The position numbers and the translations under genes are program-made. Source: Marivivens donghaensis (lineage in GTDB: Bacteria > Pseudomonadota > Alphaproteobacteria > Rhodobacterales > Rhodobacteraceae). From it: a stretch of 64,000 nucleotides of DNA. Positions 9,419 through 17,868 of this stretch are shown here, one piece after another (the first letter of the stretch is position 1; the number at the start of each line of letters is the position of its first letter). The DNA lies in NCBI RefSeq assembly GCF_030410045.1, contig NZ_JAUFRA010000007.1, positions 62,001 through 126,000 on the forward strand, given 5' to 3'. A model generated the notes under the pieces. The model worked only from the letters and a program-made list of their open reading frames with translations, searched no databases and was not told the DNA's origin.

Positions 9419-10648
9419 TTAGTCTCGAAACTTGGAGAGCAGCATCGACCCGTTCGTGCCACCAAACCCAAAGCTGTTGGTCATGATGGTATCTAGCCCA
9501 GCATTTTCAACCAGAGAAGTCGCTATTTCTGCGGGATTCAACTCTGGGTCGAGTGTTTCGACGTTGATCGAGGGTGCAATGAAGTCACCCTGCAGCATCA
9601 GGAGGCAGTAAATCGCCTCGGATGCGCCAGTCGCGCCTTGGCTGTGGCCCGTCATCGATTTGGTCGACGAGATCGGCGGTGTGGTGCCTTCGCCAAAGAC
9701 GCGGCGCACAGCCTGAACCTCGCCCACGTCACCGACGGGTGTCGATGTGCCGTGTGCGTTGATGTAGCTAATTTTGCGGCCTTCGGGCAGGGTTTCCAGA
9801 GCGAGGCGCATCGCGCGTTCGCCGCCTTCACCCGACGGGGCAACCATGTCGTGACCGTCCGAAGTCGCGGCAAAGCCTGTGACCTCAGCGTAGATTTTCG
9901 CGCCGCGTGCTTTCGCGTGCTCCAGTTCTTCGAGGACAACGATACCGCCGCCGCCTGCAATGACGAAACCGTCACGGCCAGCGTCGAATGCGCGGGACGC
10001 TTTGGTCGGTGTGTCGTTGTATTTCGAAGACATCGCACCCATCGCGTCGAACAAGCAGGACAGCGTCCAGTCGAGTTCTTCTGCGCCACCTGCAAACATT
10101 ACGTCCTGTTTGCCCATCATGATCTGTTCTGCTGCGTTGCCGATGCAGTGCAAAGAGGTCGAGCAAGCCGAGGTGATCGAGTAGTTGATGCCCTTGATCT
10201 TGAACTGGGTCGAAAGGTTGGCAGAGATGGTCGAGGACATGCACTTCGGCACAGCGAAGGGCCCGATCCGTTTGGGCGAACCGTTGTTGTCGACGATCTG
10301 GTGCGCGGCGTACATCGCGCTGGTGGACGGGCCACCCGAGCCAGCGATCAGACCTGTGCGGGTGTTGGATACTTGATCCTCGGATAGGCCAGAATCCTCG
10401 ATCGCTTGCTTCATCGATATGTAAGCATAAGCCGCGCCCGGACCCATGAAACGCAGAGCACGTTTATCAACGTGTTCTGTGACATCGATTTTGACGGTGC
10501 CTGCGATCTGGCTGCGGAAGCCGCGTTCTGCCATTTCGGGGCTGGCTTCGATGCCCGATTTACCCGCACGAAGAGAGGCCTCTACCTCGGCAGCATTGTT
10601 CCCGATCGGTGAAACGATCCCGAGACCAGTTACGACAACACGGCGCAT
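9419..10648 (-). CDS. fabB: 3-oxoacyl-[acyl-carrier-protein] synthase I, FabB
   Basis: Condensing enzyme required for unsaturated fatty acids. Thiolase-fold motifs are clear: the active-site Cys in TSACSTSLHC, His in INAHGTSTPVGD and His in MTGHSQGATGAS, with the C-terminal NSFGFGGTNGS. I choose ATG 10648 over an in-frame GTG two codons upstream because GGGAGG lies seven bases before the ATG and would overlap the GTG. The product has 409 residues. FabA upstream supplies its cis-3 substrate. Confidence 0.96.
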   Translation of the reverse strand: MRRVVVTGLGIVSPIGNNAAEVEASLRAGKSGIEASPEMAERGFRSQIAGTVKIDVTEHVDKRALRFMGPGAAYAYISMKQAIEDSGLSEDQVSNTRTGLIAGSGGPSTSAMYAAHQIVDNNGSPKRIGPFAVPKCMSSTISANLSTQFKIKGINYSITSACSTSLHCIGNAAEQIMMGKQDVMFAGGAEELDWTLSCLFDAMGAMSSKYNDTPTKASRAFDAGRDGFVIAGGGGIVVLEELEHAKARGAKIYAEVTGFAATSDGHDMVAPSGEGGERAMRLALETLPEGRKISYINAHGTSTPVGDVGEVQAVRRVFGEGTTPPISSTKSMTGHSQGATGASEAIYCLLMLQGDFIAPSINVETLDPELNPAEIATSLVENAGLDTIMTNSFGFGGTNGSMLLSKFRD

Positions 10649-10686
10649 AGGCACCCTCCCTTGTAGTCTTTGATGTTCTGTCGGTC

Positions 10687-11196
10687 TTAGGACGCGGACA
10701 GAGCCACTTTCATGTCTTTAACGACGTAGATCACTTCACCGTCAGCTTCGACGATACCGTCCGCCACACCCATGGTTAGGCGACGGGTTTGCACGGCTTT
10801 GGTGAAATCGACCTTGTAGGTCAGCATTTTGCGTTCTGGACGCACCATGCCAGTCAGCTTCACTTCGCCAACGCCGAGCGCGTAACCGCGACCTTCCCAA
10901 CCACGCCAACCGAGGTTGAAGCCTGTCAGCTGCCACAGACCATCAAGTCCAAGGCAGCCCGGCATGATCGGGTTGCCGGGGAAGTGGCAGTCGAAGAACC
11001 AGAGGTCTGGTTTGATGTCGAATTCAGCTACAACATGGCCTTTGCCATGCAGACCACCATCCTCGGAAATCTCGGTGATGCGGTCCATCATAAGCATCGG
11101 CGGTTCCGGCAGCTGCGCGTTACCGGGGCCGAAAAGTTCGCCACGGGCACATTTTAACAGATCGTCGCGGTCAAAGCTGCTCGGGTATTGGGCCAT
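10687..11196 (-). CDS. fabA: 3-hydroxydecanoyl-[acyl-carrier-protein] dehydratase/isomerase, FabA
   Basis: Bifunctional hot-dog enzyme that dehydrates 3-hydroxydecanoyl-ACP and isomerises trans-2 to cis-3-decenoyl-ACP, the branch point to unsaturated lipids. The 169-residue product carries the active-site pair His71 (FDCHFPGNP) and Asp85 (GLDGLWQL), at the same positions as in E. coli. It is the first gene of the fabA-fabB-fabI unit and is divergent from irr across about 165 bases; I see no convincing promoter in that gap. Confidence 0.97.
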   Translation of the reverse strand: MAQYPSSFDRDDLLKCARGELFGPGNAQLPEPPMLMMDRITEISEDGGLHGKGHVVAEFDIKPDLWFFDCHFPGNPIMPGCLGLDGLWQLTGFNLGWRGWEGRGYALGVGEVKLTGMVRPERKMLTYKVDFTKAVQTRRLTMGVADGIVEADGEVIYVVKDMKVALSAS

Positions 11197-11361
11197 GCGT
11201 ATGTGTCCCCCTTGTTGGGATAGTGATGCGTTATTAACGTTCGTCTATCACCCAGAGGTTAACAAGAGCAAGTGTAGCGGCGACGCGGGGCAATTTGACT
11301 TTGCGATTGAAAAAAGTCGCTGCCGCGCTGTATTGTACCCTTCAACATAAGGATGACCTTC

Positions 11362-11778
11362 ATGCTGGATGACCGGATCAATCGCGGAACAGAATGGCTC
11401 GCTCAGGCGGGGCTGCGTCCGACACGGCAACGTGTGGCGCTGGCGGCTGTTTTGGTGGGTGACGGTATGGATCGGCATGTGACCGCTGAGTGGCTCTATG
11501 AGGCCGCGACCAAAGCGGACGCCGACGTATCGCTCGCGACGGTTTATAACACCCTGCGTGCGTTCAGCGAGGCAGGGTTGGTCCGTGAGATCACCGTTGA
11601 TGGGTCGCGCAGCTACTTCGACACCAATATGTCCGACCACCCGCATTTCTACTGGGAAGACGACGGTCGTCTGACCGATGCGCCTGCGGACCAACTGCGT
11701 ATCGAAGGACTGCCAGACGCCCCTGATGGCGCGCGCATCTCTGCGGTGGATGTTGTGATCCGCCTGCGTCGGTCCTAA
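11362..11778 (+). CDS. irr: Iron response regulator Irr (Fur family)
   Basis: Fur-type winged-helix repressor that in alphaproteobacteria responds to haem/iron status. The DNA-binding half reads GLRPTRQRVALA...HVTAEWLYEEA...VSLATVYNTLRAFSEAGLV. The metal/haem-facing segment is SYFDTNMSDHPHFYWED, matching Irr rather than Fur (no CxxC). I choose the second ATG (11362) because AAGGA lies eight bases upstream; the first ATG at 11353 would overlap it. The position next to fabA is typical of Rhodobacteraceae. It may regulate the fab genes or itself; I could not identify an iron control element by eye. Confidence 0.93.
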   Translation: MLDDRINRGTEWLAQAGLRPTRQRVALAAVLVGDGMDRHVTAEWLYEAATKADADVSLATVYNTLRAFSEAGLVREITVDGSRSYFDTNMSDHPHFYWEDDGRLTDAPADQLRIEGLPDAPDGARISAVDVVIRLRRS

Positions 11779-11782
11779 AGAA

Positions 11783-12652
11783 TCAGAACCACTGACCCGG
11801 TTCGATTAGCCCGAAATCCAACAATTGACGTGAGTGCCAATCAAACGGCACAGAATTTCGCCATTCAAAGGTGTTGATCGCAAAGGTCGACCCCGGGTTT
11901 CGTTTCAGCGCCTTTGCAGTGCGAAACGAACAGATTGCCGCCGTGAGGTTATGGTGCCACGGACATGCGTAGGTGTTGTATTCTTCGACGTTAAACGTGT
12001 GATCGTCATTGAGACGCAGCCCTTTTTGGGCGCGGAAGATTGCGATCCTGTCGATCCGACGCTTGGCAGCGGGGATGAACTCTTCATACCGCCAGCGCAG
12101 ACCGCCGTAGAAATCCAACTGTCGTTCTTTGGGGTGGTTGTGGTTCGCTGGATCGTTGCGGGCCAGCGCATAGTAGCCCGTTTTGTCCAGCATGGCTTCG
12201 TCGACCGAGACTGCCGACGGGTATTTTCCCAAGTCGCCCGCATAAAGATCAACGACGTAGGTCAGCATCGCATCGCGACGCTCTTCTGTGTGGAAAGCGA
12301 GCATTTCGCCGATCGTGCGCGTCTCGCAAAACGGGTAGAACAGGTACTCTGCGTTGTAGCAGTAATACATCCAGACGTTCGGCGCGGCCTCAATGCAAGC
12401 GTTCACAGCCGTCGTCAGCGCATGTTCACCCCGCATATCGAGATCGACGCGAATGGTCTTTGTCTCGACCTTCGGGGACACTTCGATATCGGGATCGGCA
12501 AAGAGGACGACCTTTTTGAACCCAAGGTCGAGATGGTGCCGCACGGTGCTGTCCACTTCGACCTCGTCCTCGACCATGATCAGGGCAATCGGACCTTTGG
12601 CGAGCGCGGACGGGGCGTCGGATAGAAAATCTTTGAGTGAAGAATACCGCAT
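11783..12652 (-). CDS. Conserved hypothetical protein, possible glycosyltransferase-like fold
   Basis: I do not recognise this gene with certainty. The 289-residue product has no signal peptide or membrane helix. It begins with strand-helix alternation (ALIMVEDEVEVDSTVRHHLDLGFKKVVLFADPD) that recalls GT-A type glycosyltransferase family 2 domains, and has a His/Trp/Tyr-rich second half (NHNHPKERQLDFYGGLRWRYEEF, YACPWHHNLTAAICSF). It converges on irr with a four-base gap and is divergent from miaB. The GT-like reading is an inference from the fold pattern only. Confidence 0.7.
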   Translation of the reverse strand: MRYSSLKDFLSDAPSALAKGPIALIMVEDEVEVDSTVRHHLDLGFKKVVLFADPDIEVSPKVETKTIRVDLDMRGEHALTTAVNACIEAAPNVWMYYCYNAEYLFYPFCETRTIGEMLAFHTEERRDAMLTYVVDLYAGDLGKYPSAVSVDEAMLDKTGYYALARNDPANHNHPKERQLDFYGGLRWRYEEFIPAAKRRIDRIAIFRAQKGLRLNDDHTFNVEEYNTYACPWHHNLTAAICSFRTAKALKRNPGSTFAINTFEWRNSVPFDWHSRQLLDFGLIEPGQWF

Positions 12653-12719
12653 GGGCCTGTCTTAAATTGTTCGCCTGTAAGGTCTGTCAAATCCGTCGGC
12701 ATTGCAAGACAGAGGGCGA

Positions 12720-12735
12720 GGCGTTAGGTAACGCC
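12720..12735. promoter_or_regulatory. 16-bp palindrome upstream of miaB
   Basis: GGCGTTA-GG-TAACGCC is a perfect palindrome with a two-base centre, in the divergent gap between the hypothetical gene (start 12652) and miaB. It could be an operator or a short hairpin; no T-run follows. Confidence 0.4.
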
Positions 12736-12770
12736 GACTTTCCCCACCGCTGTAAAACGGGATGCCGCCC

Positions 12771-14078
12771 ATGACCGAGCCGAAGAAGCTGTTTATCAAA
12801 ACCTATGGCTGTCAGATGAACGTCTACGACAGTGAACGCATGGTCGAAGCACTGGGCGGAAACGGCTACACGCAGGTGGACTCGGCGGATAAGGCGGACA
12901 TGATCCTCCTCAACACCTGCCACATCCGCGAAAAGGCGGCGGAAAAGGTGTATTCCGAACTGGGCCGTCTAAAAGAATTGAAGGATGTGAACCCTGATTT
13001 GAAAATCGGCGTTGCTGGCTGTGTCGCGCAGGCCGAAGGCAAAGAGATCATGGCGCGTGCACCTGTTGTGGACCTGATCGTCGGGCCGCAGTCCTACCAT
13101 CGCCTCCCGCAGATGGAAAAAGCCGTGCAGCGCGGTGAACGTGCGGTCGATACGGATTTTCCCGAAGAAGACAAATTCGACACCTTGAACAAACGCCCTC
13201 GCGCCACCCGTGGCCCGACCGCTTTCCTGACGGTTCAGGAAGGATGCGATAAATTCTGCGCCTTCTGCGTGGTGCCCTATACGCGCGGGGCCGAGGTTTC
13301 GCGTCCCAAAGAACGCATCCTGCGCGAGGCGGCTGATTTGGTCGCTGCGGGTGTTCGTGAAATTACGCTGCTCGGCCAGAACGTGAATGCCTATCACGGC
13401 CATGACGAAGGTCTGGCTGGTTTGATCTGGGAACTCGCTGACATTGATGGGCTAGAGCGCATCCGCTTCACCACCTCGCATCCGAACGACATGGATGACG
13501 AGTTGATCAACGCCCATGCGACCTGTGAAAAGCTGATGCCCTATTTGCACCTCCCCGTGCAGTCGGGCAGCGATAAAATCCTCAAGGCGATGAACCGCAA
13601 ACACACGCGGGATGATTATTTCCGTCTGATCGACCGTATCCGTGGCGCACGTCCTGACTTGCTGCTGTCTGGCGACTTTATCGTCGGCTTCCCCGGTGAA
13701 ACCGATCAGGATTTTGAGGATACGCTCGATCTGATCCGTCAGGTGAACTACGGGCAGGCCTATTCGTTCAAATATTCGACCCGTCCGGGTACACCCGCGG
13801 CTGAGAAACCGCAGTTGCCCGATGACCTGATGGATGACCGTCTGCAGGAGCTTCAGGCGCTTTTGACCCAGCAGCAACGCGCTGCCCAGGACGGAATGGT
13901 CGGGCGCGAGGTCAAAGTTCTGTTTGAAAAGGCAGGGCGCATGCCGGGGCAGATGATCGGGAAATCCGACTACCTCCACGCGGTCTATGTCGAAGCACCT
14001 ACTGACGTAAAAGGGCAGGTTCGGACCGTTCGGATCGTCGAAAGCAGCCGAAATTCCTTGGGCGGCGTCCTCGTCTGA
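12771..14078 (+). CDS. miaB: tRNA-2-methylthio-N6-dimethylallyladenosine synthase
   Basis: Radical-SAM methylthiotransferase that converts i6A37 to ms2i6A37 in tRNA. The 435-residue product has the three N-terminal UPF0004 cysteines (YGCQMN, LNTCHIRE, AGCVAQ) for the auxiliary cluster, the radical SAM CxxxCxxC in GCDKFCAFC, and a C-terminal TRAM domain. I prefer ATG 12771, which gives MTEPKKLFIKTYGC, to the ATG three codons upstream because a GGGA stretch is better spaced from it. It is a paralogue of rimO at 44-45 kb. Confidence 0.96.
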   Translation: MTEPKKLFIKTYGCQMNVYDSERMVEALGGNGYTQVDSADKADMILLNTCHIREKAAEKVYSELGRLKELKDVNPDLKIGVAGCVAQAEGKEIMARAPVVDLIVGPQSYHRLPQMEKAVQRGERAVDTDFPEEDKFDTLNKRPRATRGPTAFLTVQEGCDKFCAFCVVPYTRGAEVSRPKERILREAADLVAAGVREITLLGQNVNAYHGHDEGLAGLIWELADIDGLERIRFTTSHPNDMDDELINAHATCEKLMPYLHLPVQSGSDKILKAMNRKHTRDDYFRLIDRIRGARPDLLLSGDFIVGFPGETDQDFEDTLDLIRQVNYGQAYSFKYSTRPGTPAAEKPQLPDDLMDDRLQELQALLTQQQRAAQDGMVGREVKVLFEKAGRMPGQMIGKSDYLHAVYVEAPTDVKGQVRTVRIVESSRNSLGGVLV

Positions 14079-14267
14079 GTCGGGTTTGTTGCCGATTTCG
14101 ATCTAAAATTACATGAATTGCACCGATTGTTGTGGTTATAGCCACAGCATTCTACTAAATTTGCTTTTTTTTGCTAAAACATCAGTTAAGGTAGTCGTTA
14201 TATACGATAGCGTAGCGTATGAGGTTGTCTGCTCGACCTCAGAGCAAGTACGAAAAGGGCATTAGCT

Positions 14268-14873
14268 GTGAAAATGAAATTGGGATCGATTGCGGTCAAG
14301 GCGTTCGGGGGCGCTTCGATTGCTGCACTAGGGCTCGCGGCAGTCGCGACCACTTCTTTTGCGGAAACCGCTCAAGTGATTGAGCTTCCGACCCGTGTGA
14401 TTGAAGGCGAACAATACATTCCAACGATCTGGATTGACCCAGATGGTTGTGAGCACTGGGTCATGGATGATGGCGCCGAAGGTTATATGGATGCGAACCG
14501 TCGTCCCGATGGGTCCGCTGTATGTCACCGTAGCGAGATTTGTGGTGTCGTTCCGACAGACCAGCTTTTCGCGACGGATCGTTACGCGATCAGCAGCGCG
14601 GGTCGTTCGTCGTTGCAGCAGTTCTTTAGCCAGTCGATGCAGAACGGCGTATTTGGCTTCTTGATCTACGGTCACACCGACAGTCGCGCGTCTGACGAAT
14701 ACAACATGCGCCTATCGAACAACCGCGCGAATGCTGTTGCTCGCGTTGGTGCTGAAACAGGTGCTCGCATCGTTGATGTTCGTGGCTTTGGTGAGCGCAG
14801 CCCGCGTGCGGACAACTCGACCGCAGCTGGTATGCAGCAAAACCGCCGCGTCGAAATTTACTGCCTGCGCTAA
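14268..14873 (+). CDS. OmpA-family outer-membrane/periplasmic protein with extra N-terminal Cys domain
   Basis: Exported peptidoglycan-binding protein. It has a signal peptide (about 1-32, ending TTSFA), a small domain at about 54-86 with the pattern IWxDPxGCxHW..DDG.EGY...PDG..VC, and a C-terminal OmpA-like domain (about 98-200) with IYGHTDSRASDEYNMRLSNN and QQNRRVEIYC. The GTG start at 14268 has AAAAGGG eight bases upstream. The small domain recurs in the next gene, which suggests that both proteins work together at the cell envelope. Two conserved cysteines in it may form a disulfide. Confidence 0.88.
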   Translation: MKMKLGSIAVKAFGGASIAALGLAAVATTSFAETAQVIELPTRVIEGEQYIPTIWIDPDGCEHWVMDDGAEGYMDANRRPDGSAVCHRSEICGVVPTDQLFATDRYAISSAGRSSLQQFFSQSMQNGVFGFLIYGHTDSRASDEYNMRLSNNRANAVARVGAETGARIVDVRGFGERSPRADNSTAAGMQQNRRVEIYCLR

Positions 14874-14885
14874 GGAGAGATGGAC

Positions 14886-15227
14886 ATGAAACTCGTTAAA
14901 CTAACGTTCGCTCTCGCTGCTGCAGCTTCGCTTTCGGCTTGTATCGGTGCCGAAGGGTTCGAAGGCTCTGGCTTTATGGGTCGTGGTGGCATTGGCGCTG
15001 ACAAAAGCATCGACTACGGCGTGAACAAACACCACCTGTCGGACATGGTTGCTGGCATCTGGGTTGACCCGCATGGCTGTGACCACTGGATCATCGATGA
15101 CGGTGTCGAAGGGTATCTGTCGCCGCGTCTGACCCCTGATGGTCTTCCTGTGTGTTCGGGCGTTGCCCCGCCGAACTACGCGGTTGGTCCGTTCAAAGAT
15201 GGTTCGCCGATTGCAGACCCTCTCTAA
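14886..15227 (+). CDS. Putative lipoprotein sharing a domain with the preceding OmpA-like protein
   Basis: The 113-residue product has a lipoprotein signal with lipobox LSAC (Cys19). The mature part carries, at about 58-90, the same 33-residue domain as the upstream protein (19 of 33 positions identical), including both cysteines. The start at 14886 has AAGGAG eight bases upstream; an ATG two codons earlier is too close to that site. It lies 12 bases after the OmpA-like gene and ends at a strong terminator, so the pair forms a two-gene operon. The function of the shared domain is unknown to me. Confidence 0.85.
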   Translation: MKLVKLTFALAAAASLSACIGAEGFEGSGFMGRGGIGADKSIDYGVNKHHLSDMVAGIWVDPHGCDHWIIDDGVEGYLSPRLTPDGLPVCSGVAPPNYAVGPFKDGSPIADPL

Positions 15228-15253
15228 CTGTTTATAGAATGTGCAGAATGAAC

Positions 15254-15282
15254 AGGCCGCGGTGAGATCCGCGGCCTTTTTC
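15254..15282 (+). terminator. Rho-independent terminator of the OmpA/lipoprotein operon
   Basis: Perfect 9-bp stem AGGCCGCGG / CCGCGGCCT with a TGAGAT loop, followed by TTTTT. Confidence 0.93.
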
Positions 15283-15374
15283 GTCTTTCAGCTGTCACAT
15301 ACGCATGAGACGCTTGCCACAGGTCCAAGTTCTTGCCACCATGAAAGTACACAACCTGTTGTAAGGAGTCGTGA

Positions 15375-16373
15375 TTGCCAGTCGATATCTTGACCCCCGC
15401 TAGCGAATTCGTCATCGAATTTCCGGATAACTTTCTGCTCATCGACCTGTGTGGAGAGCACGACAGAAATCTGGCCAAGATTGAGGAACGACTGGGAATA
15501 CAGATTGCGCGACGTGGTAACCACCTGATCTTAATCGGTGAGGAAGCCTCGCAGAAACAGGGCGCAGAGGTTCTGCAATCTCTTTACTCTCGTCTGGAAT
15601 CTGGACGCGGCATCGAAGCGGGCGACATTGATCGCGAACTTCGCATGGGCAACTCTGAAAAAGAGACCGCACCGCAAGCAGGTGATCAGATGGAGATGTT
15701 CAAGGGCGGACCCGTTGAGATCAAGACCCGTAAAAAGGTGATTGAGCCGCGCACCGACGCGCAAAAGGCCTATGTCCAAAACCTGTTCAAAAACGAACTT
15801 GCGTTTGGCATCGGCCCAGCGGGCACGGGTAAAACCTATCTCGCGGTTGCTGTCGGCGTGTCCATGTTCATTCAGGGCCACGTGGATAAGATTATCCTGT
15901 CCCGTCCTGCGGTCGAAGCGGGTGAAAAGCTCGGCTTCCTCCCTGGTGATATGAAGGACAAGGTCGATCCCTATATGCAGCCTCTCTACGATGCGCTGGA
16001 TGATTTCCTGCCGGGGAAACAGACGGCCAAACTGATCGAAGAGAAGAAGATCGAGATCGCGCCGCTTGCCTTTATGCGGGGCCGCACCCTGTCCAATGCC
16101 TTTGTTGTGTTGGACGAAGCGCAGAACGCGACCACTATGCAGATGAAGATGTTCCTGACCCGTCTTGGTGAAGGTTCACGTATGGTGATCACGGGGGACC
16201 GTTCTCAGGTCGACCTTCCGCGTGGTGTGGACTCTGGCCTTGCTGATGCGGAACGGCTGCTGAAGGGCATTCCAAAGATCAGCTTCAACTACTTCACAGC
16301 CAAAGACGTGGTGCGTCACCCGCTCGTGGCTGCGATCATTGAAGCTTATGATGCGGATGCCTCGCGCAAGTAA
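15375..16373 (+). CDS. PhoH-like ATPase
   Basis: Cytosolic P-loop ATPase of the PhoH family, linked genetically to RNA metabolism and often next to ybeY, as here. It has 332 residues. The nucleotide motif is IGPAGTGKTYLA, with Walker B-like VVLDEAQNAT and the conserved GDRSQVDLPRG. The start is a TTG at 15375 with AAGGAG six bases upstream. It heads the phoH-ybeY-corC-lnt series. Confidence 0.93.
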   Translation: MPVDILTPASEFVIEFPDNFLLIDLCGEHDRNLAKIEERLGIQIARRGNHLILIGEEASQKQGAEVLQSLYSRLESGRGIEAGDIDRELRMGNSEKETAPQAGDQMEMFKGGPVEIKTRKKVIEPRTDAQKAYVQNLFKNELAFGIGPAGTGKTYLAVAVGVSMFIQGHVDKIILSRPAVEAGEKLGFLPGDMKDKVDPYMQPLYDALDDFLPGKQTAKLIEEKKIEIAPLAFMRGRTLSNAFVVLDEAQNATTMQMKMFLTRLGEGSRMVITGDRSQVDLPRGVDSGLADAERLLKGIPKISFNYFTAKDVVRHPLVAAIIEAYDADASRK

Positions 16374-16428
16374 TCTCTGGCAGAGGGGCGGGCGGCCTGT
16401 TATGCGCCGCCCAACCTGACCGGAGTGC

Positions 16429-16938
16429 ATGCCCGTGGACATTGATATCGACATCACCGACAACCGTTGGGAAACGCTGGGGCTGTCTGCGATTGCAGAG
16501 CGCGCAGCGATTGCTGTTCTCGAGCGCTTGGATATTGATCCTGAGGAGTGTGAGCTGTCCATCCTCGGCTGTGGTGACGATAAAATCAAAGAACTAAACG
16601 CCGATTTCCGTGAAAAGGATAAGGCGACGAATGTTCTGTCTTGGCCTGCCGATGAGCGTGGCGCCGAAGTTGAAGGCGAACTGCCCGAACCGCCCGAAGA
16701 GGACGTATTCGGCGCAATCGAACTGGGTGATATCGCGATTTCCTACGATACCTGCGCTCGCGAAGCGGACGAAGCGGGGAAGTTGTTAGAGCATCATGCG
16801 ACCCATTTGATGGTCCATGGCGTGCTCCATCTGTTGGGTTTTGATCACATAAGAGAGGGTGACGCGTCTCTTATGGAGGGATTAGAGACAGAGATACTTG
16901 GCAAAATGGGTATTGCTGACCCATATTCAGAGGAATGA
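16429..16938 (+). CDS. ybeY: Endoribonuclease YbeY (16S rRNA 3' maturation)
   Basis: Zinc-dependent endoribonuclease involved in 16S rRNA maturation and ribosome quality control. The 169-residue product has the zinc motif HxxxHxxxxxH in HGVLHLLGFDH. The ATG at 16429 is only three bases from GGAG; an in-frame GTG at 16435 has nine-base spacing and gives VDIDIDITDNRW, so the true start could be two codons later. It sits between phoH and corC, the usual order. Confidence 0.95.
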   Translation: MPVDIDIDITDNRWETLGLSAIAERAAIAVLERLDIDPEECELSILGCGDDKIKELNADFREKDKATNVLSWPADERGAEVEGELPEPPEEDVFGAIELGDIAISYDTCAREADEAGKLLEHHATHLMVHGVLHLLGFDHIREGDASLMEGLETEILGKMGIADPYSEE

Positions 16939-16977
16939 AGGTCGGGCCCTGACGCCGCGACCATAGGTTTGGAGACA

Positions 16978-17865
16978 ATGGGCGACACCAGCGAGGGTCC
17001 TTCTATCGCAGCGCAGAGCGCGCAATCGGACCAAATTGACGAACAACGTAGTGGTTTTTTCAGCCGTATTATTGGCGCACTTAGCCCGTCTGATGATCTT
17101 CCTGAGGCAGAGTTTAACGGTAGTAAAACGCATTCGGTGACCACCACATTGGGTCTATCGAACCTGCGTCGTATGCGCGTTGAGGATGTGAGCATCCCCA
17201 AGGCCGAAATCGTTGCGGTCTCTGCGACCATTGGCAAAGACGAACTGGTACAGGTGTTCCGTGAAAGCGGCCTGACTCGTCTGCCTGTCTATGATGGCAC
17301 GCTCGATACGCCGCTTGGCTTTGCCAACCTCAAGGACTTTGCCCTGCGGCATGGGTTCAACGGGGACACGCCAGAGTTCGATGTAAAAGAGATGTTGCGT
17401 CCGCTGCTCTATGTGCCGCCGTCGATGCCGCTGCATGTTCTTCTGCAAAAGATGCAGGCAGAGCGGATCCATATGGCTTTGGTCATTGACGAATACGGTG
17501 GCACCGATGGCCTCGTGACGATCGAGGATTTGATCGAACAGGTCGTGGGTGAAATCGAAGACGAACATGACGTCGAAGAGGATGAAACCTTCACCCGCAC
17601 GGGCAATGGCATCTACATGGCGCAGGCCAAGACGCTTCTCGATGAATTCGAAGAAGAGATCGGCCTCGATCTGACGGCTCATGATGAGATTGACGCAGAA
17701 GAGGTCGATACGCTCGGTGGTCTGGTCTTTATGCTGGCGGGTCACGTGCCCGCTCGTGGTGAAGTCATTAAACACCCTGATGGCCCAGAGTTCGAAGTTG
17801 TCGATGCAGACCCGCGGCGGATCAAACGTTTGCGCGTGCGTCTACATTCCAAAGCCGAGGACTAA
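16978..17865 (+). CDS. CorC/HlyC-type CBS-domain protein
   Basis: Cytosolic protein of 295 residues with two CBS domains (about 55-180, including LRRMRVEDVSIPKAEIVAV and the GGTDGLVTIEDLIEQVVGEIEDEHD signature) and a C-terminal transporter-associated domain (about 205-290). It lacks the membrane domain found in CorB-like relatives. CorC proteins have been tied to Mg/Co efflux. The ATG at 16978 follows GGAG at short spacing. Its stop lies a few bases before lnt. Confidence 0.9.
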   Translation: MGDTSEGPSIAAQSAQSDQIDEQRSGFFSRIIGALSPSDDLPEAEFNGSKTHSVTTTLGLSNLRRMRVEDVSIPKAEIVAVSATIGKDELVQVFRESGLTRLPVYDGTLDTPLGFANLKDFALRHGFNGDTPEFDVKEMLRPLLYVPPSMPLHVLLQKMQAERIHMALVIDEYGGTDGLVTIEDLIEQVVGEIEDEHDVEEDETFTRTGNGIYMAQAKTLLDEFEEEIGLDLTAHDEIDAEEVDTLGGLVFMLAGHVPARGEVIKHPDGPEFEVVDADPRRIKRLRVRLHSKAED

Positions 17866-17868
17866 GCC

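Noticed and set aside
11295..11336. TTGACT as -35 of an irr promoter
   Set aside because: The sequence 17 bases downstream (CGCTGC) is no -10; TATTGT lies too far away.
14131..14172. Hairpin TGTGG-TTATAG-CCACA followed by a T-rich stretch as miaB terminator
   Set aside because: The stem is only five bases and the T-run starts about 20 bases later, so it does not form a standard terminator.
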